From UBA9611 sp965237595 (GTDB lineage Bacteria > Chloroflexota > Dehalococcoidia > Lucifugimonadales > UBA3495), in the NCBI GenBank assembly GCA_965237595.1, contig CBDEFY010000006.1:62001-126000 (forward strand): a DNA stretch of 64,000 nt, in the 5' to 3' direction. A program made the translations under genes and the position numbers. Positions 35,557-44,418 of the stretch are shown piece after piece; positions within the stretch are counted from its first letter, which is position 1; each line of letters starts with the position of its first letter. The notes under the pieces are model-generated. The model searched no databases. It was given only the letters and a program-made list of their open reading frames with translations, and had not been told where the DNA came from.

Positions 35557-35635
35557 CGGGCCCCCATCACAAAAAGAACACGATTGCGCCCTTGCCTCAA
35601 TCGATGCAACATTCGTACCGGAATCGTTGAAGGGT

Positions 35636-36058
35636 TCAGTAATACTCATCCGGGCGATCGGACGACTCGCTGTGGACCGCTCTTCGAAGTTTCCGCAAAG
35701 GCGCTATGAACCACATCCAGCGGGAATTGAGGACTGGCGAGGTCAATCTTGCGAATAGCACCGCAATACTCCCGAGTTCGGTGTATTTTTCAAACCGGAC
35801 GACACAGCCCTCGCCCGCGTCTTCAAGAGTGATGACGTAGCGGAAAAATGGGCTCCGAAACACTGCTTTGCGTCCTGGCTCAAGTGACTCTACCAACTCG
35901 GTTGACAGGTCCAATCTTCCGGTTTGGCCGGTGGGGGCTAGCAGCCAAAGTTTTAATTTATCAATCTCAACGACGAACTCTCACACAAATTCTCGAGGGG
36001 CGTTGATATACATGTTTACTGCGCCGATACGCTTTAAGTCTCCATCATCAACAATCAT
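35636..36058 (-). pseudogene. SRPBCC-like protein gene with a TGA in place of Trp
   Basis: The frame starts MIVDDGDLKRIGAVNMYINAPREFV and meets a TGA at 35981-35983. It then continues EFVVEIDKLKLWLLAPTG, VFRSPFFRYVITLEDAGEGCVVRFEKYTELGSIAVLFARL and ends DRPDEYY. This is the START/SRPBCC pattern, in which APREFVWEFVVEIDKLKLW would be usual, so the TGA most simply replaces a TGG Trp codon. About 140 codons in total. It lies between the permease fragment and the intact ABC operon, so it may mark the junction of the duplication. Confidence 0.6.
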
Positions 36059-36245
36059 GCAATCCTCGAAATCAATCGGAACGCGCAGACTCAGTCACGC
36101 AACTATTTATACCAGTTTATCGGTTGAAACAGAATCAAATCTTTGGCCGCGGGATTTGCTGACCGAGCAAACGAGGGAGCCCTGATGGCGCTGGAGGAGA
36201 GACGAGGCCGCCAACAATCCTGATAGCTGACAGCCGTCCACCCCC

Positions 36246-37013
36246 CTACGCCGTCTGCCTCCGATACATCCACGTCGTGGCAGCCAACAGCACCGCCAGC
36301 ATCACTCCGGCGATCCAGACCCCGGTGAAAATGGTCCCCCATTCCCAGCCTTCGAGTACGATGGCCCGCATGGCCTCCATGACGTAGGTAACGGGGTTGA
36401 TTTTGACCGCCACTTTGAACCAACCGGTTAGCTGGTCCTCGGGCATGAAGGCGGTGGTCAGGAATATGAATGGGAAGAACAACAACCCGGCCGACTGTGT
36501 CGCCTGGGCGTTCTTGGTCTTTAGGGCAATCATTATCCCCAAACAGGACCACACCAGGCCGAAGAGCACCGCCAAGGCCAGCATGGCCAGTACCCCCAGA
36601 ACTCCGGCTTGGAAATCGACCCCCAAAGCCAGGGCGAGAAAGACCACAATCAACGCCTGCAATAAAGCCCTGGTGCCGGAGACCATCAGAGTGCCGAAGA
36701 GGATGGAGAAACGGTTGATGGGCGCCAGCAGCAGCTTATCGAAGTAACCAGACAGGATGTCCGTCAGCAGGGCAAACCCCGAATCCGTGCCGCTGAAGAC
36801 CACTACCTGTACGATGATCCAGGCCACCAAGAACGCCTGATAGTCATCGGTGCCGAAACCGCCGAGACTGATGGTCCGCTCAAACATGGCCCCAAATAGG
36901 ATGAATAGCAGCCCGGAGATGAACAATGGCGCTATGACGTTGGCTGGGACCGCGAGCCAGGTCTTGAGATTTCTCCGGTAGATGAAATAGACCTCTCTCA
37001 GCATCGAACTCAT
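36246..37013 (-). CDS. ABC-2 type permease (DrrB-like)
   Basis: A 255-residue membrane protein with about six membrane segments, of the ABC-2 drug/polysaccharide exporter type: REVYFIYRRNLKTWLAVPANVIAPLFISGLLFILFG at the N terminus and LFFPFIFLTTAFMPEDQLTGWFKVAVKINPVTYVMEAMRAIVLEGW near the C terminus, the DrrB signature. It partners with the ATPase just upstream on the same strand (16-bp gap). It probably exports a hydrophobic compound. Its 3' end has been copied at 35262. Confidence 0.93.
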   Translation of the reverse strand: MSSMLREVYFIYRRNLKTWLAVPANVIAPLFISGLLFILFGAMFERTISLGGFGTDDYQAFLVAWIIVQVVVFSGTDSGFALLTDILSGYFDKLLLAPINRFSILFGTLMVSGTRALLQALIVVFLALALGVDFQAGVLGVLAMLALAVLFGLVWSCLGIMIALKTKNAQATQSAGLLFFPFIFLTTAFMPEDQLTGWFKVAVKINPVTYVMEAMRAIVLEGWEWGTIFTGVWIAGVMLAVLLAATTWMYRRQTA

Positions 37014-37029
37014 TACCCTCTCCTACTCA

Positions 37030-38058
37030 TTACCCTCTCCGGCGCAGGCCCAGCAAGGGTCGGATGGACTGGGCGTATTCGTCCCCTCCTCCTTGGTCCG
37101 GCCGGATTGTGCGCCCGGTGTACTTCAAAAAGACATCATCCAAGGTGGGCCGGGAAACGGCCAAGCGGGCGATCTCGATATCGTTCTCAATCATGAGCTT
37201 CAGCAGCCTCGGGGCCGAAGCGTCGCCGTCGCTAACATTGACCACTAGTCCGTCTTCATCCAGGGAACTACCGGTGACATAGTTCTCCCCGTCCAGCAGA
37301 GACAGCGCCTTCTCGTGCAATTCCTCGCTGGACGACCCAAGGGAGATGCGCACCACGTCGTCGCCCATCTCGTCCTTGAGGGTTTCGGGCGTGCCCTCAG
37401 CAACAATCAAGCCGTCGTCGATTATGGCCAGGCGCTGGCATAACTGGTCCGCTTCCTCCATCATCTGCGTCGTCAGCAAGATAGTGGTCCCCTGGCTGTG
37501 AAGTTCGTTCAGATGGTCCCAGATGGCCAGGCGGCTCTGGGGGTCGAGGCCCGTGGTCGGCTCGTCCAGAAAGAGTATCTCCGGGCGGTGCACCAAGGCC
37601 CCGGCCAGATCGACGCGGCGGCGCATCCCCCCAGAATAGTTCCCCACTTTCCGGTTGGCCACGTCGGTCAGGCCCACCAGTTCTAGCAGCTCTTCGGCCC
37701 GGACCTGGGCATCCTTGCGGCCCAGTTTATACAGCAAGCCCTGCATCACCAGAAAGTCCATCCCCGAAGATAGGTCGTCCAGGCCCACCTCCTGCATGGC
37801 GAACCCAATGGCCTTCCTCACTTCCATGGATGAGGAGGATTCCTCCAGGTCTAAACCAGCCACACTCACCCGCCCCGACGTCTTCTTCAACAGGGTGCTC
37901 AGGATCTTGATGGTTGTGCTTTTCCCCGCGCCGTTTGGCCCCAGGAAGCCAAAGAATTCACCCTTGCCCACCGAGAAGTTGATGCCGGAAAGGGCTTTGA
38001 CTTCGCCCGGGTATACCTTGACCAGGTCTTGGACCTGGATAATATTGTCCTGGCTCAC
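37030..38058 (-). CDS. ABC transporter ATPase (DrrA-like)
   Basis: A 342-residue nucleotide-binding subunit. Walker A is LGPNGAGKSTTIKIL, the Q-loop follows in GFAMQEVGLDDL, the signature is NYSGGMRRRVDLAGAL, Walker B is EILFLDEPTTGLD, and the H-loop region LTTQMMEEADQL. The C-terminal extension after AIIDDGLIVAEGTPETLK is the DrrA-type accessory domain. It lies first in a two-gene operon with the ABC-2 permease and is divergent from the hydrolase gene. Its role is export of a lipid or drug-like molecule. Confidence 0.95.
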   Translation of the reverse strand: MSQDNIIQVQDLVKVYPGEVKALSGINFSVGKGEFFGFLGPNGAGKSTTIKILSTLLKKTSGRVSVAGLDLEESSSSMEVRKAIGFAMQEVGLDDLSSGMDFLVMQGLLYKLGRKDAQVRAEELLELVGLTDVANRKVGNYSGGMRRRVDLAGALVHRPEILFLDEPTTGLDPQSRLAIWDHLNELHSQGTTILLTTQMMEEADQLCQRLAIIDDGLIVAEGTPETLKDEMGDDVVRISLGSSSEELHEKALSLLDGENYVTGSSLDEDGLVVNVSDGDASAPRLLKLMIENDIEIARLAVSRPTLDDVFLKYTGRTIRPDQGGGDEYAQSIRPLLGLRRRG

Positions 38059-38185
38059 TACCTGGGCGCCTCCTAAAACCGTGTCTGATAAATTACGGTA
38101 TCCGGTAGATTGACGTTGACCAATACGTTAGCAGATTCAGGTGTGATATTCTCACGCCACCGGCTTGAGATGGAGGGATAGCGAG

Positions 38186-38977
38186 ATGCCCTACGCAGAG
38201 ATACCCGGCGTGCGGATTCGGTTCACCGATACCGGAGGCAACGGACCTGCGGTGGTCTTTCTCCACGCCGCATCGGGCACCACCGATAGTTGGGTGTACC
38301 AGGTGCCGGTGTTCACCGAGGGCGGCTATCGATGTATCGCCTACGACCGGCGGAACTGGGGCCGTTCGGAATCTACATACCCCGCGGGCGTTACGAGGGT
38401 ACCCGGTTCGGCCAGCGACGACTTGGAAGCGTTCGCAGACCAATTGGGTCTGGGCCGCTTCCATCTGGTGTCGACGGCATTGGGAGGCATCATCGGCCTG
38501 GACTACGCCGTGGAATACCCGCAGCGGGTAATCAGCCTGGTGGTTTCCAGCAGCTTCACCGGGGTCCAAGACCCGTCTTACTTGGAGGTCTAGCACCGGC
38601 TGCGGCCAACGGAGATTCAAGACCTGCCCATCGTGCTACGTGAGGTGGGGCCGTCTTACCGGGCCATCAACCCGGACGGAACGGCCCGGTGGCTGGAGAT
38701 TGAGGAAGGGAGCCGTCACCAGATAAGCCCCGAGGCGGCCCAGTCGCCCCGGAGCCCCATGACCTACGCCCGTCTGGCCACCATGAAAACGCCGGTGCTC
38801 ATGCTGGCGGGAGGAGCAGACCTTCTCTCGCCGCCGGCGATGATGCGGTTGGTGGCGGAGCACATCCCAGGTTGCCGGTTCGAGACCGTCCCCGAAGCCG
38901 GGCACGCCGCCTTCTGGGAGCAGCCGGAGGTCTGGAACCGGCTGGTTCTGGAGTTCATTGGAGGGCACGGGCCGTAA
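38186..38977 (+). pseudogene. Alpha/beta hydrolase split by a TAG
   Basis: ATG 38186 follows GGAGGGATAG. The first 135 codons give the hydrolase N terminus (VVFLHAASGTTDSWVYQVPVF, CIAYDRRNWGRS, FHLVSTALGGIIGLDYAVEYP). The usual nucleophile elbow GxSxG reads STALGG, without a serine at the central position. A TAG at 38591-38593 follows PSYLEV. The same frame then continues HRLRPTEIQDLPIVLREVG to the catalytic Asp/His region (VLMLAGGADLLSPPAMM, VPEAGHAAFWEQPEVWN). A CAG-to-TAG change would explain it. Both the altered elbow and the stop suggest loss of function. Confidence 0.8.
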
Positions 38978-39000
38978 GCGTGGTCCGTCGGCGCCTCAGA

Positions 39001-39033
39001 CCCGTAGGGGCACGGCAATGCCGTGCCCCTACG
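39001..39033. repeat. REP-like palindrome (copy 3)
   Basis: CCCGTAGGGGCACGG followed by its inverse around AAT/GCC. It lies just past the broken hydrolase. Confidence 0.8.
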
Positions 39034-39076
39034 TTCGTCAACCAAATCCAATGGGCGACCGTCTATCCGGCGAAGG

Positions 39077-39174
39077 AGGTTGTGATTTTATTCCCCAGGG
39101 TGGCCTTGTTGAGACTAATTTCAAAGCTATATTGAGACTCAAATTCGGCAATTTCGCGATAAAGTCACAAACTC
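39077..39174. repeat. 97-bp dispersed repeat (copy 2)
   Basis: Same orientation as the copy at 7342-7438 and differing at only a few positions. Here it is not enclosed by the ATGAGTCATCCC ends, which shows it can occur on its own. Confidence 0.75.
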
Positions 39175-39436
39175 GAAGGCCGGAATCCAGGAACTCCCGC
39201 TGGTCATGACGAGTTCACAGTCGAAGAAAGGTATTTTGGCGCCGCATCTCTGGGTTCCGGCTACCGCCGGAACGACGCTGTGGAGGCCCAGTAAACTAAG
39301 AATCCCTAACACAATGAATTTAGCCGTTTGAAACAGATGATGGAAACCGCTACATTAGCAGGACGGTAATGTTTGGGGTAATTATCTCCGCATCGCACGG
39401 GACACATTAGAAATTAGCGGGCCGAAGGAGACAGCC

Positions 39437-39799
39437 ATGGTTGAGTCGTCGATATCGCGCACGATGACCTTTGGGGTCGGCAGGTTCGCCATCGTTTTTT
39501 TGGTGGCGGCCCTTACCTGGACGGTGGTCCATCAGTTCGAGTATCAGCGTGACGTCGATTACGCGTGGATGCCCGCTCCCGGGTTGGTGATGGCGGTCGT
39601 CTGGCCGCTGTCCATCGGCCTTATCGTCGGCGGGTTCCGAGTCATGCGGCGCGCGCCATCGCTGGGCGCCTTCCTGGTGGTGGTAGCCAGTGCCGCCTTC
39701 GCGGCGTCCATCTTCTGGGCGATCGTGCCGCCGCTGGTCGCGATAGCCTTATCGGTCTACACGATCAGGCGCGCACGCCGGTTGCAGCAACGAGGCTGA
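39437..39799 (+). CDS. Small membrane protein
   Basis: A 120-residue protein with about three membrane segments: FAIVFLVAALTWTVV, APGLVMAVVWPLSIGLIVGG and LGAFLVVVASAAFAASIFWAIVPPLVAIAL, followed by a basic end, RRARRLQQRG. GAAGGAGAC lies before the ATG. No family recognised. It stands alone between repeat-rich DNA and a convergent aldolase gene. Function unknown. Confidence 0.7.
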   Translation: MVESSISRTMTFGVGRFAIVFLVAALTWTVVHQFEYQRDVDYAWMPAPGLVMAVVWPLSIGLIVGGFRVMRRAPSLGAFLVVVASAAFAASIFWAIVPPLVAIALSVYTIRRARRLQQRG

Positions 39800-39853
39800 C
39801 GTCTCTGAGCTGCGCTGTGCGCCGGCACTGGGATGAATGTGCTATTAGGGGTT

Positions 39854-40636
39854 CTAGTTATCCTTCGCGAAGTCTCTCAAGCGGCCGAAGTCCGACTTGA
39901 AACCCTCGGTCAGGGCGCGGCGGTCGGTGCCGTGGAGGATGAACCGGGCGCCCTGGGATATCCAATAGGTGGATAGCTCCGGCGTTTGTTGGTGAACCAG
40001 CGTGGCGATGCCATGGGCTTCGGCCGTGTCGATGACCTTCTGGACCGTGTCTTGGTACACCTTTTGGTCGTACTGGTCTGGGATGCCCAGGGATATGCTC
40101 ATGTCGTTGGGTCCGACGAAGATGCCGTCGATGCCCAGCACCTGCAGCATGTTTTCCAGGTTCTCGACCGCAGCCACGCTCTCGATGCCGATGATGGCGA
40201 TGCTGTTCTTGTTGTGAGCTTCCAAGTAGGCCTTGGTGTCGTCGCTGACGTGTTCCCCCGAATTCATCACCCGGTCAAGGGCCTCGCCCTTGAGGGGACG
40301 CCACTTGGCCGCAGCCACCACCTCTTTCACTTGCTCCACGGTCTCGCAGTAGGGCGCCAGCACGCCCTGGGCCCCGGCGTCCATGGCCATGGTGACGTAA
40401 TGGGAGTCGGGGATGGGTATGCGGACGATAGGGACTACTCCGCTGGTGTTCCACATAATCAAGAAATCGCCCAACTCTCCGCGGCTCCGGTAATTGTGCT
40501 CGGTGTCGATGACCACGTAGTCCAAACCCACACCGTCCAGGATGGGTATCCACTTGGGGTTTCTGGCGATGGAAATCATGGTGCCGAACACCCGGCCACC
40601 GGATTTTAACGTCGCTTTTAGTTCTGCTCCGTTCAT
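39854..40636 (-). CDS. HpcH/HpaI aldolase
   Basis: A 260-residue metal-dependent aldolase of the 2-keto-3-deoxy-L-rhamnonate/4-hydroxy-2-oxoheptanedioate type. The blocks are GLDYVVIDTEHNYRSRGELGDFL, DAGAQGVLAPYCETVEQVKEVVAAAKW, IIGIESVAAVENLENMLQVLGIDGIFVGPNDMSISLG and the C-terminal RFILHGTDRRAL. The Glu and Asp metal ligands (IES, GPND) are intact, unlike the paralogue at 24019. GGAGGAGG stands before ATG 40636. It yields pyruvate and an aldehyde from an unknown hydroxy-oxo acid. Confidence 0.93.
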   Translation of the reverse strand: MNGAELKATLKSGGRVFGTMISIARNPKWIPILDGVGLDYVVIDTEHNYRSRGELGDFLIMWNTSGVVPIVRIPIPDSHYVTMAMDAGAQGVLAPYCETVEQVKEVVAAAKWRPLKGEALDRVMNSGEHVSDDTKAYLEAHNKNSIAIIGIESVAAVENLENMLQVLGIDGIFVGPNDMSISLGIPDQYDQKVYQDTVQKVIDTAEAHGIATLVHQQTPELSTYWISQGARFILHGTDRRALTEGFKSDFGRLRDFAKDN

Positions 40637-40652
40637 CTTTTTCCTCCTCCTA

Positions 40653-40687
40653 GACCCGTAGGGGCACGGCAATGCCGTGCCCCTACG
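40653..40687. repeat. REP-like palindrome (copy 4)
   Basis: CCCGTAGGGGCACGG and its inverse, perfect through CCGTGCCCCTACGGG, between the aldolase and peptidase genes. Confidence 0.8.
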
Positions 40688-40707
40688 GGTTCCAAATCTG
40701 CCCTGAT

Positions 40708-41790
40708 TTACTGGTTGGGGTTCATTACGCTCTGGCAGAGGCGGGCGGTGGCCAACAGGTCGGGCACCACCACGTACTCGTTCACGGTGTGCATCTCGTT
40801 GGTGGACATCCCCACCACGATGCAGTCGATGCCGTTCAGCCGCATGGCATTGGCGTCGGTGCCGCCGCCCGAGGGCCGGATGTCCGGCGCCAGCTTCATG
40901 TTCTTCAGCATGTCAGTGACCATCCTGACCACCGGCTCGTTGGGGTCCAGCGTGTACATCTGGAACATCATTTCCAATTCTTCTTTGATGGTGGCCTCTT
41001 GGTACTTGGCCCTGGCCTTGTTCAGCACTTCCATCACCTGCAACTCCAGCAGGTCCACAGTCTCGGTGTTCCGGCTGCGGAACTCGCCACCGAAGGTAAC
41101 TTCCACCGGCACGGCGTTGCGCACGGTGCCGCCGGAGATTAGTCCCACGTTGAAGGTGGACTCCTCGTCGAGCCGCCCATTGGGCAATTCGTTGATAATC
41201 TCGGTGGCGATGCGGATGGCGGAGAGCCCCTTCTCCGGTTCCACCCCGGCGTGGGCGCCACGGCCCGTCACCGTAACGTCGAACTTCATATAGGTTGGGC
41301 TGGCGCCCGTGATGGTGTTTACCGGGCCGTTGCCGTCGAAGACGACGGCTTCTTTGCAGTGGATCATAGAGTAGTCCAGGTTGGACGCGCCCACCAAGCC
41401 AATCTCCTCGCCCCTGGTGAAGACCACTTGAACGGGCCGGCGGGGCGAGTCGTCTTCCTTTGCCGACTGAAGGGCTTCCATGATGGCGGCCACCCCGGCT
41501 TTGCAGTCGCCGCCCAGGATAGTGGTGCCGTCGGACCGGATTATGTCGCCGTCCACCTGGGGCTTGATGCTCCTTCCCGGTTCCACGGTGTCCATGTGGG
41601 CCGAAAGCATCAGCGGGTTGTCTCCGTCCTCGGAGGCGATGAGGTTCCCGTGGGCGTCCCTGGCAACGCTGAAGCCCAGCGCGGTCAGGCGGTCAGTCAG
41701 GTGCCTCGCCACGTCCTCTTCTTCATCGGACGGGCTGTCAATCTTCACCAGCTCACAGAATGCATTGACCAAGCGTTCCTGGTTTATCAT
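40708..41790 (-). CDS. M20/M25/M40 family metallopeptidase
   Basis: A 360-residue dinuclear zinc peptidase resembling tripeptidase T. SAHMDTVEPG carries the first His and Asp. TTILGGDCKAGVAAIMEAL has the bridging Asp. VVFTRGEEIGLVGASNLD has the catalytic Glu-Glu pair, and GTDANAMRLNGIDCIVVGMSTNEMHTVNEYV supplies the final His. A lid domain (TVTGRGAHAGVEPEKGLSAI) lies in the middle. Cytoplasmic, with no signal. Likely an aminopeptidase or amidohydrolase; same strand as the aldolase but separated by a palindrome. Confidence 0.94.
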   Translation of the reverse strand: MINQERLVNAFCELVKIDSPSDEEEDVARHLTDRLTALGFSVARDAHGNLIASEDGDNPLMLSAHMDTVEPGRSIKPQVDGDIIRSDGTTILGGDCKAGVAAIMEALQSAKEDDSPRRPVQVVFTRGEEIGLVGASNLDYSMIHCKEAVVFDGNGPVNTITGASPTYMKFDVTVTGRGAHAGVEPEKGLSAIRIATEIINELPNGRLDEESTFNVGLISGGTVRNAVPVEVTFGGEFRSRNTETVDLLELQVMEVLNKARAKYQEATIKEELEMMFQMYTLDPNEPVVRMVTDMLKNMKLAPDIRPSGGGTDANAMRLNGIDCIVVGMSTNEMHTVNEYVVVPDLLATARLCQSVMNPNQ

Positions 41791-41907
41791 CCGTTCCCTC
41801 TGTTCCCGCTTCTATGTGGTGGCCCGTGATGGCCCGTTTTAGGCTCCGGGTATTATACCTTATGTCCCCCTCGGCAGGTTCAATCGCAGGCTCAAATGCA
41901 GGTCAAA

Positions 41908-42783
41908 TCACGGCGACAAGGCAATAAGGACCAGCCCGCCTACTATGAAGCTGGACCCAAGCAAGCGCCCTCCGCCGAAGGACTCTTTCAACAGGTAGAC
42001 GCCCATCAGCACGCCGATGACGATGCCGACTTCCCGGGCCGGGGTAACATAGCTGACCCGTGAGAGGGAAAACGCGGTCAGGACCATGCCGTAGGCGGCA
42101 AAGGTCAAAAGCCCCGCCAAGATGATGGGCTTGGCGTTCACCCGCCATTCTTGGGCCATCGCCGCTGCGCCTTTGTTGGTTAGGATGTAGGGGGTTAGCC
42201 CAACCGCGGAGCCTATGGTCATAAAATACATGTACAGGAAGGGTTGGATGTGGCCCACGCCTTCCTTGTCCACTATGGCGTAGCTGGCGATAATCAGGCC
42301 GGTCAATACAGCGTAGCCCATGCCCGCCGTTTTGAGAAACAACAATGGGCGGCGAAACACTTGATGAAAATTACCCCGCCATGAGATGGTGTATATCCCG
42401 CCGACAATGCCGCCGATGCCGATGACTGCGGGAAGGGCGATCTCTTCGCCGAGGAAGACCACCGCCAATACCGGCACCAACATCGGTCCGATTCCCCGCG
42501 CCACCGGGTACACCAGGGACAAGTCTCCACTGGCGTACCCGCGTCCCAGCAAGACGAAATAGACGATGTGCAGACCGATGGTGGCCGCTACGAACCAGAG
42601 TCCGGGAAATCCAACGGGGTAGAACCAGGCCAACGCCACCCCCAGCGGGGCCAGCAGCACCGTGGCCACAACCAACAGGCACCAGGCGAAAACCTCGGGG
42701 GCGCCGGCCCGCTTTAGCAGCAGGTTCCATGATGAATGGGCGACCGCGGACAGCAGCACCAGGAGCAGGGACAGGGCGGTCAT
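41908..42783 (-). CDS. EamA/DMT family transporter
   Basis: A 291-residue protein with ten hydrophobic segments in two EamA repeats (for example ALSLLLVLLSAVAHSSWNLLLKRAG at the start and VSYVTPAREVGIVIGVLMGVYLLKESFGGGRLLGSSFIVGGLVLIAL at the end). The AHSSWNLLLKRAG and LSLVYPVARGIGPMLVP motifs are typical of the drug/metabolite transporter superfamily. Substrate unknown. It is divergent from the uracil-DNA glycosylase gene. Confidence 0.92.
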   Translation of the reverse strand: MTALSLLLVLLSAVAHSSWNLLLKRAGAPEVFAWCLLVVATVLLAPLGVALAWFYPVGFPGLWFVAATIGLHIVYFVLLGRGYASGDLSLVYPVARGIGPMLVPVLAVVFLGEEIALPAVIGIGGIVGGIYTISWRGNFHQVFRRPLLFLKTAGMGYAVLTGLIIASYAIVDKEGVGHIQPFLYMYFMTIGSAVGLTPYILTNKGAAAMAQEWRVNAKPIILAGLLTFAAYGMVLTAFSLSRVSYVTPAREVGIVIGVLMGVYLLKESFGGGRLLGSSFIVGGLVLIALSP

Positions 42784-42855
42784 GGGCCGGAGTATAGCAC
42801 CGGGCTCGGCAAGAGCCTTTCATTTCCCGATGCAAGAAATCTCGCGGAGTCGGGT

Positions 42856-43551
42856 GTGGTAGTTAGTTATCAGAAACAGTTGGCGGCCCTCACCGAGGAG
42901 ATTGTCGCCTGCCGCCTGTGTCCCCGTCTGGTGAACTGGCGGGAGGAGATTGGCGGCCAGAAACGGGCCGCTTACCGCGACTGGGACTACTGGGCCAAAC
43001 CGGTCCCCAGCTTCGGCGACCCGGAGGCGCCCTTGGTATTGCTGGGCCTGGCTCCGGCGGCCCACGGCGGCAATAGAACGGGCCGGGTTTTCACCGGCGA
43101 CCCCTCGGCCTCGTTCTTGACCGCCGCCATGCACCAAGCCGGGATTGCCAACCAACCCAACTCAGACCACCGGGACGACGGGCTGGCCCTTACCGGGGCC
43201 TACGTCTGCGCGGCGGTGCGGTGCGTGCCTCCCGGTGACCGGCCCACCCCCGAGGAACAGAGCACCTGCCTGTCCTACTTGGTCCGGGAGCTCAAGCTGC
43301 TGCCCAACCTGAAGGTCATCATGGCGCTGGGCCACATCGCCTTTCGGGCCGCATTGCAAACATTGAGCGAAATGGCCGGAGAAAGGCAGCGGGGCAAGTT
43401 CAGGCACGGAGAGGTGTACCGATTCGGGCCGTCGTTACCCATGATGGTCGCCTCGTACCACCCCAGTCCCCGCAACACCAACACCGGTGTGCTGTCCATG
43501 GACGCTCTGGTGAAGGTTCTAAATCAGGCGAAGGAACTGAGCCGGAGTTAG
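42856..43551 (+). CDS. Uracil-DNA glycosylase, family 5 (UdgB-like)
   Basis: A 231-residue base-excision repair enzyme. The 4Fe-4S cysteines are in VACRLCPRLVNWRE (two), CAAVRCVPPGD and EEQSTCLSYL. Motif 1, VLLGLAPAAHGGNRTGRVFTGDPSASFL, and the C-terminal MMVASYHPSPRNTNTGVLSM are diagnostic of family 5, which removes uracil and some deaminated bases. GTG 42856 is chosen, with GGAG upstream; the longer reading to 42736 overlaps the divergent transporter gene. No SOS-type box was noticed. Confidence 0.93.
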   Translation: MVVSYQKQLAALTEEIVACRLCPRLVNWREEIGGQKRAAYRDWDYWAKPVPSFGDPEAPLVLLGLAPAAHGGNRTGRVFTGDPSASFLTAAMHQAGIANQPNSDHRDDGLALTGAYVCAAVRCVPPGDRPTPEEQSTCLSYLVRELKLLPNLKVIMALGHIAFRAALQTLSEMAGERQRGKFRHGEVYRFGPSLPMMVASYHPSPRNTNTGVLSMDALVKVLNQAKELSRS

Positions 43552-43576
43552 CCGTCGCATGAGAGATCGATCCGGC

Positions 43577-44185
43577 ATGTCCCCTGCCCTGGTAACCGTT
43601 TGGTTCGATTACACCTGCCCCCACTCCTATCTCGGGCTGGGGCGCATTGAAGAATTGGCGTCCGGCCTACAATTTGAAATCGACCGCAGGCCTTTCCTCA
43701 TGCGGCCCAATTCCATCAGCGAAGGCTATTTCCAAAGGGATATGGAGGATGGGGAACAGGGCCGGATTGGAAGGAGGCAACCCCTCTACAAGCCCGGCGA
43801 GGGAATCGGGACTGAACCAGCCTCCAACCGGTCTTTAAACACCCTTCCCGTCCATGCGGCAACGGCCTACGCCAAGGAGAAAGGTCTGGACGGCCAATTA
43901 TTCTTCGCGGCATCAAAAATGTACTGGGAACAGGGAGTGGACCTGGGCAACCGGTACACCCTGCGCAGAATCACCGAGTCCGTGGGTTTGGACTGGAACG
44001 ACATGTGGTCCAAGCTGGAGTCCGGCGGCTACCACGATCTGGTGATTACTCAATACGAAGAGGCTAAAGACACTGGCGTCGTCCAAGCGCCTTCATTCCG
44101 AATAGGCGGAAAGCTGCACTCCGGACCCATAGACGCAGAGGAACTCGGGGAGACGGTCAAGGCGGCGATTCAGGCGGCCAAATGA
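43577..44185 (+). CDS. DsbA/FrnE-like thioredoxin-fold protein
   Basis: A protein of about 202 residues of the DsbA family, FrnE or 2-hydroxychromene-2-carboxylate isomerase branch. The active-site region is VWFDYTCPHSYLG, with a single Cys in place of the C-x-x-C pair, so thiol-disulphide exchange of the usual kind is unlikely. GIGTEPASNRSLNTLPVHAATAYAKEKG and VQAPSFRIGGKLHSGPID match the rest of the family. The start at 43577 or 43559 is uncertain; neither has a clear ribosome site. It lies 25 bases after the glycosylase gene, perhaps co-transcribed. Confidence 0.88.
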   Translation: MSPALVTVWFDYTCPHSYLGLGRIEELASGLQFEIDRRPFLMRPNSISEGYFQRDMEDGEQGRIGRRQPLYKPGEGIGTEPASNRSLNTLPVHAATAYAKEKGLDGQLFFAASKMYWEQGVDLGNRYTLRRITESVGLDWNDMWSKLESGGYHDLVITQYEEAKDTGVVQAPSFRIGGKLHSGPIDAEELGETVKAAIQAAK

Positions 44186-44364
44186 CCGGTCCTGAGTCCC
44201 GGGTAGATCTAAAAGAAGTTGCTCAAATTCTTGGCCAGCAGGACCGTCCGGTCCGTAGGGGGCGTAAGTGTTTTCCGCCAAAAAATGGCACGCCTGGACC
44301 TATTGTGTTGCTCATAGATAAGTGTTTACTCGGATGGACTGCTCTGGAATTTTTGGCAGCTTGA
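44182..44364 (+). CDS. Possible small protein of unknown function
   Basis: A 60-codon frame overlapping the previous stop by four bases (ATGA). VDLKEVAQILGQQDRPVRRG looks loosely like an AlpA/excisionase-type helix-turn-helix, but the rest does not support it strongly. It may be a remnant. Low confidence. Confidence 0.25.
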   Translation: MTGPESRVDLKEVAQILGQQDRPVRRGRKCFPPKNGTPGPIVLLIDKCLLGWTALEFLAA

Positions 44365-44418
44365 CTTCATCGGTTTCGCTGATGTCAATCCGTAATCCCT
44401 GGATCAGGGGGGCTCGAT

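Larger units (their letters stand above)
38978..39436. other. Repeat-filled intergenic region
   Basis: About 460 bases with no supported gene. It holds a REP-like palindrome (39001-39033), the second copy of the 97-bp repeat (39077-39174), and a GGAATCCAGG...GGTTCCGGCTACCGCCGGAACGACG stretch (39180-39275) of the kind also seen near 47510 and 47640. The 39300-39420 part is AT-richer and may hold the promoter of the next gene. Confidence 0.6.

Noticed and set aside
35981..35983. In-frame TGA in the SRPBCC-like gene as a second selenocysteine codon
   Set aside because: The position, between APREFV and EFVVEID, is normally Trp in this family (TGG), no Cys homologues are expected there, and no hairpin was seen directly after it. 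A nonsense change is simpler.
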